Assembly (NCBI RefSeq): GCF_002811875.1
Contig: NZ_NPDZ01000006.1
Coordinates: forward strand, 1 to 64,000
Direction: 5' to 3'
From: Leptospira perolatii
GTDB lineage: Bacteria > Spirochaetota > Leptospiria > Leptospirales > Leptospiraceae
DNA length: 64,000 nucleotides
Shown: piece after piece, positions 9,386-18,142 of the stretch
How positions within the stretch are numbered: position 1 is the stretch's first letter
Layout of the letters: each line of letters starts with the position of its first letter
The notes under the pieces: model-generated
Told to the model about the DNA's origin: nothing
Seen by the model: only the letters and a program-made list of their open reading frames with translations
The model's database searches: none
Translations under genes and position numbers: made by a program

Positions 9386-10426
9386 TTAATTTAGACCTAT
9401 CTTTCGTTTCAGTTCGTCCGCACTGTAATTTAAGGACTTGGGATTTTGTTCCGCTTCTTCGATCAATTGGACTACCGTTGCATTGATCGGTGCTTCTACG
9501 CCTAATGTTTTTGCTAAATCAAGTATTTCTCCGTTTAAATTTCGGATCTCAGTGGAACGACCCTGGATTAGATCCTCCCACATAGAAGATCTTGCTTCTG
9601 GATCAATTTTAACCATTCCGGAAGCGACGCGGAAAAACAACCAGTCGGGTAAGTTTAATACAAAAGGAGCCAGGGTTGGTATCAATTTGCCAGCTCGAGC
9701 CGGGCGAATACCTGCATGCTTTAAGACTCTCAAACCCTCTGATATCATTTCAGCAAAGATCATTCGAAATCCTTTTTCGCTCAATTCTTGTCTTAGTGGG
9801 ATTCCGGAAAGTGCATTCAGGCTATTATTCAAATTGAATAGAAGTTTTCCCCAGAGAACTCCATTCATGTTTGAGTTAGTACCTGCTCCCAGTTGAGCAG
9901 CATTTAGATGTTTTGCGATCTCTCTTCCGTATTTGTTATTTTCGACCAACAGATTACCGCTGGTTCCACGATGATATTGTCCTTTTCCTTTACTCACAAC
10001 GTTGAAGGGCACCATCCCCGCCAGAACTCTATCAGGCATATGCTGCAGATGTTTTTGCAAAATCTCTTTATTTCTAATCCCGTTTTGAAAGCTGACTACA
10101 ATTGAACTTTGATTAGGCGAATCTGAATGAAGAAGCTTTGATAAAGAATCTCCAATTTCTTCAGTATCCTTGCTTTTCACTGTCACTAAAAAAATATCGG
10201 ATCCTTTCGTGTCTTTGACATCTGTAACGTATCTAACTTGATTGGGTGCGATCGCGAAGGTCCTGCCTTTTAGATCCGAGATGCTTAGTCCGAATAGTTC
10301 TATTTCTTTTTGGAATCTTTCTCTACCTACAAAGATGACCGGGTAACCCGCGTTAGCTAAATGCGCTCCGATTAAAGTGCCGATACTACCGGAGCCTAAA
10401 ATCGCAAACTGTGGAAGTTGCCTCAT
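9386..10426 (-). CDS. panE: 2-dehydropantoate 2-reductase (ketopantoate reductase) family
   Basis: A 346-residue member of the ApbA/PanE family, which uses NADPH to reduce ketopantoate to pantoate on the way to coenzyme A. The Rossmann nucleotide-binding motif is AILGSGSIGTLIGAHLANAG at the N-terminus; VSFQNGI and WGKLLFNLNNSLNALSG match the family, the latter containing the catalytic Lys. The C-terminal helical domain carries SSMWEDLIQGRSTEI, typical of the substrate-binding region. Some family members act on other 2-oxo acids, so the gene symbol is tentative. It is convergent with the DUF2062 gene. Confidence 0.85.
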   Translation of the reverse strand: MRQLPQFAILGSGSIGTLIGAHLANAGYPVIFVGRERFQKEIELFGLSISDLKGRTFAIAPNQVRYVTDVKDTKGSDIFLVTVKSKDTEEIGDSLSKLLHSDSPNQSSIVVSFQNGIRNKEILQKHLQHMPDRVLAGMVPFNVVSKGKGQYHRGTSGNLLVENNKYGREIAKHLNAAQLGAGTNSNMNGVLWGKLLFNLNNSLNALSGIPLRQELSEKGFRMIFAEMISEGLRVLKHAGIRPARAGKLIPTLAPFVLNLPDWLFFRVASGMVKIDPEARSSMWEDLIQGRSTEIRNLNGEILDLAKTLGVEAPINATVVQLIEEAEQNPKSLNYSADELKRKIGLN

Positions 10427-10496
10427 AAATTAATTTTTCCTTTTGGAACAGGAAAACCAAGTATAAAATTTGGAGAGGGTAAGGTGGGTTAGATAT

Positions 10497-10529
10497 AAAA
10501 AAACCGAGATCCCTTTCGAAGACCTCGGT
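10497..10529 (-). terminator. intrinsic terminator of lipase gene 1
   Basis: Reading on the minus strand, a CCGAG/CTCGG-based stem (with flanking A-T pairs) is followed by seven T residues. It lies about 25 bases past the stop codon of the lipase gene ending at 10556. Confidence 0.8.
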
Positions 10530-10555
10530 TCCATCTATCCGTCGGTAGACGAATA

Positions 10556-11479
10556 TTACTGATTTGCCTTCATGTTTTGGGCCATTTGTAGGAAGTACCC
10601 TTCAACGTCATACCAGGTTTTGCCCGATCCAAGCGTGTTTGAAGCTTGTAAGTGGTCAATTCCAGTTGTCAGGATTCCATAAGAAGGTCCACCTTTGAAA
10701 GTACCCCATTTCAATGAAGAATAGGGAACTAAACCATCGTTAGTCGCTCCTTGGCCGTTAAACAAACCACCAGCTGCGCAAGCTGGATGAAGAATTCCCA
10801 TCAAAGGGTGTTGTATCAAATCCGGGATCGTGATGTAAGAACCGTAGGAATAATACTTCACACCAGATTTGTTAGGGTTGTGGCTATTAAACACAGCCAT
10901 CCCATCAGTCGTTAGTGAACCCAAGGCTGCCAAAGCATCTTGCTGTCCACCGCCGTAAACTAGTTTTACTAAAACTGCGAGTACGGAAGAAACGAACGGT
11001 TTTAACCAGTTTGGAATAACAGCTTTGACCAAATCCGCAATCGGTGATCCGTAGTGCGGCGAGTTCAATGTTGTTAAAGTTGATACTTTTGTGGAAAGTC
11101 CTAAGTTAGAAATTGCGTACCGGCTATCCAGTCCACCTTGAGAGTGGCCAAGAATATGGACTTTGGTAAATCCATTGGCAGCCATATACACATTGATCTT
11201 ATCCCTTAGTTGGAGTCCCCTGGTTTCGTTGGACTGGGCAGCAGTTTTTGTCGGAGCATACACAGTAGCTCCTTGGGACTGCAAGTAAGTGTCCATTCCA
11301 CCCCAATAGTTGATCAAACTGATCACTCCACTTGAGTCAGTTCCCCAGCCGAAAAGACCGTGGGACAGAACGATAGGGTATGTTCCAGCTAATGGTTTGG
11401 AGGAAGATCCTCCACCAGATGCAAATAACGAACCTCCAAAAAATATCAGGACCAGTAAAAACAGGCCTATTTTACGCAT
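10556..11479 (-). CDS. secreted triacylglycerol lipase, family I (tandem copy 1)
   Basis: A 307-residue secreted alpha/beta hydrolase like Pseudomonas family I lipases. The signal peptide is residues 1-20 (ending SLFA). The mature start YPIVLSHGLFGWG gives the oxyanion HG motif, the nucleophile elbow is GHSQGG (Ser113), NDGLVP supplies the catalytic Asp region, and DHLQ near the end the catalytic His. The internal ATG at 11479 is taken as start: GAGGTAA lies about 9 bases upstream and it gives a clean signal peptide, unlike the ATG at 11503. Family I lipases often need a membrane foldase (Lif); none is seen here. Confidence 0.9.
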   Translation of the reverse strand: MRKIGLFLLVLIFFGGSLFASGGGSSSKPLAGTYPIVLSHGLFGWGTDSSGVISLINYWGGMDTYLQSQGATVYAPTKTAAQSNETRGLQLRDKINVYMAANGFTKVHILGHSQGGLDSRYAISNLGLSTKVSTLTTLNSPHYGSPIADLVKAVIPNWLKPFVSSVLAVLVKLVYGGGQQDALAALGSLTTDGMAVFNSHNPNKSGVKYYSYGSYITIPDLIQHPLMGILHPACAAGGLFNGQGATNDGLVPYSSLKWGTFKGGPSYGILTTGIDHLQASNTLGSGKTWYDVEGYFLQMAQNMKANQ

Positions 11480-11748
11480 TTGAGTTACCTCTTTTCTCTT
11501 CACTATTCTCTTTTGTCTGTTGTGAGTTTCGCTTAGGGCTTATTCGCTTTTTCTGTGTATCGCTCGATAAACAACCGAGCAAAATATAAGTTAACAACGA
11601 ATAGTTGAGTGTCAAGATAATTCGTTCGAAAAAAACCACTTATAAATTATATATGTTATATATAGAAAATGGTTTCATATCAAATAGAATAAATTACGCT
11701 ATCACTTGAGTGATGTGTGCTTTTGTGTATACTGTTTAGATTCATTCG
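11480..11748. promoter_or_regulatory. AT-rich upstream region of lipase gene 1
   Basis: The spacer upstream of lipase 1 is very AT-rich around 11640-11680, with a run of alternating T and A including tatata-tgt-tatata, which may be the promoter or an AT-rich activator site. No gene is seen in this stretch. Confidence 0.35.
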
Positions 11749-11782
11749 AAAAAAAACCGGGATTTCTGAGTAGAAATCCCGG
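11749..11782 (-). terminator. intrinsic terminator of lipase gene 2
   Basis: On the minus strand an 11-bp perfect stem (CCGGGATTTCT with AGAAATCCCGG, 4-base loop) is followed by eight T residues. It lies about 75 bases downstream of the stop of the second lipase gene, so the two lipases are separate transcription units. Confidence 0.92.
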
Positions 11783-11855
11783 TGATGCAGCAAGGTTGGA
11801 AATAAATTACTGAATTTTTTGCAAACCGAAGTCTCGATTTCGCATTACGTAATTC

Positions 11856-12782
11856 CTAGTTTTCCTGTGCATCCTTCATATTGTTTGCAAGTTGCAGATA
11901 ATAGCCTTTTACGTCGAACCACATATCGCCAGTATTGAATGTATCTGAAACTTGGAAATGATCGAGTCCAGTGGTCAACAGTCCGTAACTAGGTCCTCCT
12001 TTCCAGGTTCCCCAAGGATGTGAGGTTACAGGTACCAAACCATCATTCGAGGCCCCTTGTCCATTGAACAGACCGCCCGCAGCGCAAATCGGATAGATCA
12101 ATCCCATGAAGGGGTGCTGGATCAGATCCGGAATTATGATATGGGAGCCGTAGGAATAATATTTTACGGAAGCTGAGTTTGGAGTGTAAGAGTTAAAAGT
12201 GGCCATCCCTTCCGTGGTCAAGGACTTCAGAGCTCCTAATACTTGCATTTCGTCCCCGTAGAGATACTTCAATAGAGTATTCAGCACGATTGCAACGGAC
12301 GGCTTTAGCCAATCTGGAATTACGGCTTTGATTACATCTGCTACTGGAGTTCCTCGGTGAGGGGAGTTAAGTGTCGTTAGGCTGACGACTTTATTAGAAA
12401 GTCCTAAATTAGCTATGGCAAACCGTGCGTCCAATCCCCCCTGTGAATGACCCAGGATATGGACTTTCGAGTAACCGTTTGCTGCCATAAAAACGGTTAT
12501 CTTGTCGCTTAATTCTTTTCCTCTATACTCGTTGGATTCGGCTGGAGTTTTGGTAGGTGCATATACGACAGCACCTTGTGAACGCAGATACTCATCCATT
12601 CCTCCCCAGTAACTAAGTGATCCGATTGGTCCATCGGTTTCGCTTCCCCATCCAAATGTACCGTGGGACAAGATGACTGGATACATTCCGGACAATGGTT
12701 TTGATGAAGTTCCACCACCAGATGCCAGGAGTGGAAAAGTAGTTACGACGGAAGCTAAGATGAACATTTTTAGCATGCGCAT
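11856..12782 (-). CDS. secreted triacylglycerol lipase, family I (tandem copy 2)
   Basis: A 308-residue paralogue of the neighbouring lipase, colinear through nearly its whole length and with the same nucleophile position (GHSQGG, Ser113), the same HG oxyanion region (YPVILSHGTFGWG), NDGLVP and DHFQ. Signal peptide residues 1-20 end at LLASGGG. A GAGGTAACTT ribosome binding site precedes the ATG at 12782, nearly identical to the one in copy 1, showing that the duplication included the translation start. Separate terminators imply separate regulation. Expected to be secreted to the periplasm or medium and to hydrolyse long-chain acyl esters. Confidence 0.9.
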   Translation of the reverse strand: MRMLKMFILASVVTTFPLLASGGGTSSKPLSGMYPVILSHGTFGWGSETDGPIGSLSYWGGMDEYLRSQGAVVYAPTKTPAESNEYRGKELSDKITVFMAANGYSKVHILGHSQGGLDARFAIANLGLSNKVVSLTTLNSPHRGTPVADVIKAVIPDWLKPSVAIVLNTLLKYLYGDEMQVLGALKSLTTEGMATFNSYTPNSASVKYYSYGSHIIIPDLIQHPFMGLIYPICAAGGLFNGQGASNDGLVPVTSHPWGTWKGGPSYGLLTTGLDHFQVSDTFNTGDMWFDVKGYYLQLANNMKDAQEN

Positions 12783-13254
12783 TTTTAAGTTACCTCAATT
12801 CTCTTTTAAATTCTCAAATTACGTCTGATCCCCCGTCGGCCTGGTCTTTTTATAGCCAACGCTCGGTCGGTGACCGGACCGCACATAACTAACGCTGATA
12901 GGAAAAGTCGTCAAGGAAAGAATAGAGAAAAAGATCTATTTCACACAGAATCTAGACGAAATAAACGATTATAACACAACGGTTGTTATCTAAAAAGCCA
13001 TGTTTCGCCCTTCGTTTTCGAGCTTTCGTTCCTCATAGGTCGTACTTTTTAGTGGAAAGCCCCACCCTTGGTTGGGTGGGGGCCGGAGCGGCAGCGGTGG
13101 TACACCGGCCGATCGCATAAAAATGGAATTTTTTCAAGCAATAAAAATCGGCGTTCGCTCGTAGGAGCTCCTACAATAGGAGCGAGATAGAAGTTCCAAT
13201 TAGTATATAAAGAATATTGAAAGTAATTAGAGCATCGGATGTTAAAAGGGAAAT
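12783..13254. other. gene-free intergenic region holding dispersed repeat copy A
   Basis: No convincing gene in these 472 bases. The left part should contain the promoter of lipase 2. The centre holds the GC-rich repeat element described separately at 13059-13176. The right part ends at the stop codon of the oxidoreductase gene. Confidence 0.6.
13059..13176 (+). repeat. dispersed intergenic repeat, copy A
   Basis: A GC-rich hairpin (CCCCACCC at 13060-13067 pairing with GGGTGGGG at 13074-13081) leads into a segment with GCGGTGGTACACCGGCC, then about 55 AT-rich bases, then a perfect 14-bp palindrome GTAGGAGCTCCTAC at 13161-13174, itself enclosed by CGCTC/GAGCG. A second copy with the same order of parts lies on the opposite strand at 62471-62585. 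The matching architecture and similar GC-rich block indicate a repeat family rather than chance. Confidence 0.7.
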
Positions 13255-14265
13255 TTAGATCGTGATTACGATCTTCCCGAAATGTTTTCCGTCTTTCAGA
13301 TAGCTCAATGCTTCCTTGAAATCTTGGAGCGGATAGGTTCGGTCTATGACAGGTTTGATTCTACTGTTTTCTATTGCTTGATTCATTTCAATAAAGGAAT
13401 TCCTAGATCCAACGACAATTCCTTGTACCTTGATCTGGTTCATTACGATGGGAAGCAAGTTCAAGTCTTTCGTGGAACCAGCCAGAATTCCGATCAAATG
13501 AATTGTTCCGAATAATTGCACTGCCTTTACGGACTGTTCAAAAGTTCCTGCTCCTCCGACTTCCATTACGTGTGCTACTCCGAGGCCGTTTGTTAGCTCT
13601 CGAATTTTTTCACCCCAGTTCGGATGAGTACGATAGTTAATCGTATAATCCGCGCCAAGTGATTTTGCTCTTTCTAGTTTTTCTTCGGAGGATGAAGTGA
13701 TGTACACTGTGGCTCTTACCATCTTTGCGAACTGAAGTGCAAATAGAGAAACTCCTCCAGTTCCTTGTATTAAAATATCTTCATGTGTTTGGATTCGATT
13801 TTCAACAAACAAAGAGGACCATGCAGTAAGTGCCGCGCAAGGTAAAGTTGCGGCTTCTTCAAAACTTAAATGGGCAGGCATAGCAACGACACCGGATTTA
13901 GGAAGGATTGCGTATTCTCTTAAGGTGCCTGCTAAGGGTCCGCCTAGAGTCGTTCTGAGTTCGTGCTTGCTTGCTTTTCCTTCGATCCAGTAAGGTGCGA
14001 ATGTCGCGTTTACTTTATCACCAACGGAAAACTCGGTCACATCCGATCCAAGTTCCACGATTTCTCCCGCACCGTCACTGCAAGGAATCAGAGGTAAAGG
14101 GAATTTAGGATTGTACTGCCCGGTGACCACGAGATAGTCCCGGTAATTTAAAGAAGCGGCCCGGAATCGAACTAAAACTTCACCGGCTCCTGGTTTGCCC
14201 GGATGAGGAAGATCGGACAATTCCAGATTTTGCATTCCGAAACTAGAGAGTTGGACTGCTTTCAT
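13255..14265 (-). CDS. zinc-independent medium-chain alcohol dehydrogenase / quinone oxidoreductase family
   Basis: A 336-residue MDR-superfamily enzyme. The GroES-like N-terminal domain contains ASLNYRDYLVVTGQYN and PCSDGAGEIVELG; the catalytic zinc Cys is replaced by Tyr/Arg-type residues as in NADPH:quinone reductases. The Rossmann domain has QGTGGVSLFALQFAK and ITSSSEEKLERAKSLGADYTI. It probably reduces enals, enones or quinones with NAD(P)H. It is followed upstream by a Ccr-like gene with the same orientation 73 bases away, so the two may be co-transcribed. Substrate is not deducible. Confidence 0.85.
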   Translation of the reverse strand: MKAVQLSSFGMQNLELSDLPHPGKPGAGEVLVRFRAASLNYRDYLVVTGQYNPKFPLPLIPCSDGAGEIVELGSDVTEFSVGDKVNATFAPYWIEGKASKHELRTTLGGPLAGTLREYAILPKSGVVAMPAHLSFEEAATLPCAALTAWSSLFVENRIQTHEDILIQGTGGVSLFALQFAKMVRATVYITSSSEEKLERAKSLGADYTINYRTHPNWGEKIRELTNGLGVAHVMEVGGAGTFEQSVKAVQLFGTIHLIGILAGSTKDLNLLPIVMNQIKVQGIVVGSRNSFIEMNQAIENSRIKPVIDRTYPLQDFKEALSYLKDGKHFGKIVITI

Positions 14266-14338
14266 TTTGAATGAATTCGAATTCGATACTTTCTCTTTTT
14301 ATAAAGTAGTCGAGAAGTACCGAATTCGATTTTAATCT

Positions 14339-15589
14339 TTACCCTTTTCTTCCGAGTCCAGGTTTGTCTGCCCCTACCAAAATACTCATATTTCCGGCAG
14401 GGTGCTTGTTTTCTTTCATAAGCTGATGTGCTTGTGCAGTTTCATCAAACTTGAATGTATGAGCCAGTGCTGGATCTACTTTTTTATCGATGACTAATTG
14501 GTTCAAGTCTCTGCAATTCTCATCGTTCGCGAAGTGAGATCCTTGCAGTCTTTTCTGGCGCATCCACAAGTAGCGCAGATCCGCAGTTGCATTATAACCG
14601 GTAGTTCCAGCGCAAATCACAACCATCCCGCCTGTTTCGCAGATGAATACAGAAGTAGGAAGTGTAGATTCTCCAGGATGCTCAAATACGATTTTGGGGT
14701 TGTTTCCTTTTCCTGCAATATCCCAAACCGCTTTTCCGAATTCTCTGGCACTCTTTGTCCATTCTGTAAATACTTCGGCTTTATTGATATCCGAGGTCAA
14801 GGCTCCCCAGTGTTTAAAATGATTTCTGTTAATAACGCCTGCAGCTCCAAGTTTCTTACAGAAATCGATTTTATCGTCAGATGAAACAACTGCGATCGGA
14901 ATTCCGCCTGCAGCCTTAACGATTTGAATTGCCATTGCACCCAATCCGCCGGCGCCACCCCAAATAAGAACCACATCACCTGGTTTTACATCGTTTGGTT
15001 TCCAATGGTGAAGCATTCTATAAGCAGTAGCAGCAACCAACATGTATGCCGCGGATTCTTCCCAAGTTAAATGCTGAGGACGAGGCAGGCACTGATGGTC
15101 CTGCACTTTACAAAATTGCGCAAAGGATCCCCAGTTTGATTCGTAAGCCCAGATGATTTGAGAAGGAGCAAACATCGGATCATTTCCGGCCTTTATCCAA
15201 GGATCATTTCGATCCCACATTCCGCAATGTACGACTACCTCGTCTCCGACTTTTACGTTCTTAACGTCGGATCCGATCTTATAAACGATTCCGGATGCGT
15301 CGGAACCGCCGATGTGAAACTGTTCCGGTTCACCTTTTTTATTTCTGGCAGCGATTACATTGACAGGATAACCTAACGCCGCCCAGACATTGTTATAATT
15401 TACACCTGCAGCCATGACTGCAACGAGTACCTCGTCTGGACCGATTTCAGGTACTTCTATTTCTTCATGTTTAATGGAATGGATTGGGTCGCCGAATCGC
15501 TCAGGCCTAACAACCTGAGCGTGCATTTTTTTAGGGACCACTCCCAAAGGAGGAAGTTGGCCGATAGGTACAATTTCGGGTGTGCTCAT
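14339..15589 (-). CDS. ccr: crotonyl-CoA carboxylase/reductase-like enzyme
   Basis: A 416-residue MDR-type enzyme with the long N-terminal and insertion pattern of crotonyl-CoA carboxylase/reductases: [55 protein letters not shown] and GSHFANDEN. In characterised Ccr the CO2-holding residues are an Asn in the NYN motif, a Phe-Glu pair and a His; here Asn, Glu and His are present while Phe is Tyr. The family reductively carboxylates crotonyl-CoA to ethylmalonyl-CoA. Whether this one carboxylates or only reduces is not certain. No other ethylmalonyl-CoA pathway genes are visible in the window. The ATG at 15589 lacks an obvious ribosome binding site. Confidence 0.82.
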   Translation of the reverse strand: MSTPEIVPIGQLPPLGVVPKKMHAQVVRPERFGDPIHSIKHEEIEVPEIGPDEVLVAVMAAGVNYNNVWAALGYPVNVIAARNKKGEPEQFHIGGSDASGIVYKIGSDVKNVKVGDEVVVHCGMWDRNDPWIKAGNDPMFAPSQIIWAYESNWGSFAQFCKVQDHQCLPRPQHLTWEESAAYMLVAATAYRMLHHWKPNDVKPGDVVLIWGGAGGLGAMAIQIVKAAGGIPIAVVSSDDKIDFCKKLGAAGVINRNHFKHWGALTSDINKAEVFTEWTKSAREFGKAVWDIAGKGNNPKIVFEHPGESTLPTSVFICETGGMVVICAGTTGYNATADLRYLWMRQKRLQGSHFANDENCRDLNQLVIDKKVDPALAHTFKFDETAQAHQLMKENKHPAGNMSILVGADKPGLGRKG

Positions 15590-15713
15590 GCGCCAAGAAA
15601 ACTACGGTATACCGAGCTTTCGAGAAAAAAACACAAGGGGGCAGAGTGTACAACTCAGGATTCTACTTCAAAGTTCCTTGAAATAAGCTGAATGATTGTC
15701 CTTAAAATCGGAA

Positions 15714-15745
15714 TCTCGAAGGATTTTGTAGGAAATCCTTCGAGA
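15714..15745 (-). terminator. strong hairpin after the TetR gene
   Basis: A 13-bp perfect stem (TCTCGAAGGATTT with AAATCCTTCGAGA, 6-base loop) just beyond the TetR stop codon. The T-tract on the minus side is short (ATTTT after a few bases), so it may be a terminator or a 3' stabilising structure. Confidence 0.65.
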
Positions 15746-15756
15746 GATTCAAAGGC

Positions 15757-16362
15757 TTAATCTGTTTCGTCTGAGGAAAGAATGAAATCTACTCTCTCTT
15801 CGATTCCGTTCACCCGATCTTCAAAAAATTTTTCAGAAGAAACCGATAGAATCAAACTATGAAGCAGGTCAACAAGCAGTGATAGCTTCAATTCCGGATT
15901 CTTTGCGGGAGGGTTTCTTTCGAAAGAAGCCTCTAATAGCTTTCGATACTGAGCGCCATAATGGTTCGTATATTCCAAGACTAGATTTTCCGGGGCAGAG
16001 TAGACTAAACTAAAGGGCAGTCTTGCTCTATCTGGAAACTGTCTGGCAATATTAGAAATCGCTTTAAACACTGAAACGATCTCCTCTCTCAACCCTTGTT
16101 CCTTTTCGATTCTACTTCGAATATCGTTTAGAATCATCAAGTGGGTTGCTACCAACGCTTTACGAAACAAATTCTCTTTGGAGTGAAAGTGATGATAGAT
16201 GCTTGGTTGTTCCAAGCCGCATTCTCTACTTATCTCTCTCAGAGATGTGCCATGGAATCCTTTCCGCGCAAAGGCTATCGCAGCGCCTTCTAAAATACGC
16301 TCTCTGGAATTCCTGAAATTACCATTTGTGGGGTAGACTGGGCTACCGTCCTTTTTTCTCAC
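15757..16362 (-). CDS. TetR-family transcriptional regulator
   Basis: A 201-residue regulator. The N-terminal helix-turn-helix reads GAAIAFARKGFHGTSLREI then GLEQPSIYHHFHSKENLF, the standard TetR DNA-binding domain at about residues 24-70. The C-terminal part is helical and should bind a small ligand. It lies directly behind the Ccr-like and MDR reductase genes in the same orientation and may control them, fatty acid or CoA-ester metabolism being a plausible input (inference). A candidate operator lies 50-75 bases upstream of its start, suggesting autoregulation. Confidence 0.9.
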   Translation of the reverse strand: MRKKDGSPVYPTNGNFRNSRERILEGAAIAFARKGFHGTSLREISRECGLEQPSIYHHFHSKENLFRKALVATHLMILNDIRSRIEKEQGLREEIVSVFKAISNIARQFPDRARLPFSLVYSAPENLVLEYTNHYGAQYRKLLEASFERNPPAKNPELKLSLLVDLLHSLILSVSSEKFFEDRVNGIEERVDFILSSDETD

Positions 16363-16413
16363 CGATCCAAACCTCTTTTGCGAGGATTCTTGCCGACATC
16401 GCTTTATTTATTT

Positions 16414-16436
16414 GTATCGTTTATTAAACGCGATAC
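16414..16436. promoter_or_regulatory. candidate TetR operator
   Basis: The core CGTTTATTAAACG at 16418-16430 is a palindrome around a central base, extended by GTATCG on the left and CGATAC on the right. It lies 52-74 bases upstream of the TetR start codon, a typical place for an autoregulatory operator of this family. Confidence 0.55.
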
Positions 16437-16593
16437 CGACTAAAGGCAGACATTTATATCTGACTTATATTATTTTATCTAACTTACCATGGGGTATGGT
16501 TTTTCGCAATTCGGAAAAGAACACTGTTCCTTTTGGAGAGGAAAGAAAAAATTTTAAGTAATAATTTGTTTCATTCCTGAGAGATTTATGTCT

Positions 16594-17280
16594 TTAGAAC
16601 TCCTTTTTAAACACTTCGAAGTAGTTTCGAATGTCGTTTGTCCCGGGTGTTTGGTTTTTATTGTCAGATTCCTTCGTAGGAGAGGCAGGTGAATTCTCGT
16701 TTCTTGAACTGGAGGAGGTACCAAACTTTGACGTACGCTTGTATAGTTGGCTTCCAAACAATAATTCAAAGTTGGCAACGTTGGATTCGGACTCTTCCAA
16801 GCGTATCTCAACCAAGAAATGATTTTCGCCGAATCTTGCATCCCATTCATAAACGAAACTTGGCTCAACGAATCCGGTAAATAATGGGCTGAGTTTCTTA
16901 TCTTCTGCATTGGATAAGAAGATTTGCACCATGACGGACTGTTCTGCAGATCCATGTGCTAACCCGATTCCAAGTTTGCGTACGATTTCCCTGTCAGTTC
17001 CCGCAGGAAACTGCAACTTAAAGATCACGGAATTTCCTTTGAATACGGATCCTGTAAATTGAGATTTTTTATCTACTGTATACCCTCTGTCCTTGAGCGT
17101 TGCTTTCACTTCATCTATGTAATAGCGAAGTGTAGGAGCTCCTGTAAGAGATTCTTTCGGATTCACTGGAGTTCCCGCCGGGGTAGTTTGGGGTCTGAGC
17201 GGAGAGGATAAAAAAAGGACTACAAGTGCAAGGGTGGGAAAAAAGGCAGCCTTAGACTGTTCTAATAGAAAGGGATTCAT
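16594..17280 (-). CDS. secreted protein of unknown function
   Basis: About 228 residues when started at the ATG at 17280, which gives a signal peptide (FFPTLALVVLFLSSPLRPQ). The open frame extends upstream to 17361 but that part is not signal-like. The mature part carries a small alpha/beta segment (DEVKATLKDRGYTVDKKSQF) and a beta-rich region ending in GSQLYKR, followed by a Ser/Asn/Lys-rich low-complexity tail of about 40 residues. No family was recognised. It is divergent from the OmpA lipoprotein gene, so an envelope role is possible. Confidence 0.65.
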   Translation of the reverse strand: MNPFLLEQSKAAFFPTLALVVLFLSSPLRPQTTPAGTPVNPKESLTGAPTLRYYIDEVKATLKDRGYTVDKKSQFTGSVFKGNSVIFKLQFPAGTDREIVRKLGIGLAHGSAEQSVMVQIFLSNAEDKKLSPLFTGFVEPSFVYEWDARFGENHFLVEIRLEESESNVANFELLFGSQLYKRTSKFGTSSSSRNENSPASPTKESDNKNQTPGTNDIRNYFEVFKKEF

Positions 17281-17439
17281 ATATTGTGAATAGCTTAAAC
17301 TTGTAAACGGATTCCGGCCATATTTTTTCCGAAAGTTCTGAAATATTTCAACGGAATCCACTTAGGTTTTTGCGAGGTCGAACGATACATCTAGGTACGA
17401 CAAATTCACAGTGGGTGATGATAGATAAAAGGATGGAAC

Positions 17440-18126
17440 ATGAAAACCAGAATCATTTCGCTAATTAGTATTCTTTTCTTCGCGTTAATTTCTCAATTTT
17501 GCGTGTCGCAATCTAAATACGACGAGTTACAAACAGCTTACGATAAGAAGGCGAGGGACTTGGAACTTTTAGAAAGCGATAAGGCGGGTCTTCTCCGGTC
17601 GATGGACGAAATGAAGAAAATGCACGAAGAAGCGCAAAAGCGTGTGGAGGAATACAAAACTTTGCTCGCGAGCTTTAAGAGTATGATCGATGCCGGCAAA
17701 TTAAAAATACGTATTGTAGACGGCAGAATGGTAGTCGTCTTATCCTCCGATATTCTGTTCCCACTTGGTTCCGCTAGCCTTTCTCCAAAGGGAGTCGATG
17801 CTATCAAAGAGGTTACCGGAATTCTAGCTTCGTTGCAAGGGAGAAGATTTCAGGTAGAGGGTCATACAGACGATATTCCTACAGGAATGAAAGGTTATAC
17901 GAACTGGGAGCTTGCCTCGGCTAGAGCACTTAACGTTCTTCATACGATGGTAAAAACTGGAATGCCTGAGGAGAGGATTAGCGCGGCGTCTATGGGTTCC
18001 AGTAGGCCAGCAGTTCCTAATAATAGCCAGGAGAACCGTGCGGCGAATCGTCGCATCGAAATCGTAATCGTTCCGGATTTGGCAAATCTTCCTGGTTTGG
18101 AAGAATTAAAGAAATACAGCGAGTAA
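17440..18126 (+). CDS. OmpA-family peptidoglycan-binding lipoprotein
   Basis: A 228-residue lipoprotein: signal with lipobox ISQFC at about residue 21, a coiled coil around residues 27-80 (YDKKARDLELLESDKAGLLRSM), then an OmpA/MotB C-terminal domain (residues 100-220). The domain shows DILFPLGSASLSPKG, VEGHTDDIPTG, NWELASARALNVL and NRAANRRIEIV, containing the Asp and Arg residues that hold diaminopimelate of peptidoglycan. It probably anchors the outer membrane to the cell wall. A bidirectional terminator overlaps its stop codon. Confidence 0.9.
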   Translation: MKTRIISLISILFFALISQFCVSQSKYDELQTAYDKKARDLELLESDKAGLLRSMDEMKKMHEEAQKRVEEYKTLLASFKSMIDAGKLKIRIVDGRMVVVLSSDILFPLGSASLSPKGVDAIKEVTGILASLQGRRFQVEGHTDDIPTGMKGYTNWELASARALNVLHTMVKTGMPEERISAASMGSSRPAVPNNSQENRAANRRIEIVIVPDLANLPGLEELKKYSE

Positions 18127-18142
18127 ATTTCGCTGTATTTTT
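18112..18142. terminator. bidirectional terminator between convergent genes
   Basis: An 11-bp perfect stem (AAATACAGCGA with TCGCTGTATTT, 7-base loop) overlaps the last codons of the OmpA gene and is followed by TT on the plus side. On the other strand its A-rich arm gives a T-tract for the convergent membrane-protein operon. Confidence 0.75.

Noticed and set aside
17131..17148. TGTAGGAGCTCCTGTAAG, similar to the palindrome of the dispersed repeat
   Set aside because: It lies within the coding sequence of a secreted protein, lacks the GC-rich hairpin part, and encodes ordinary residues; probably chance.
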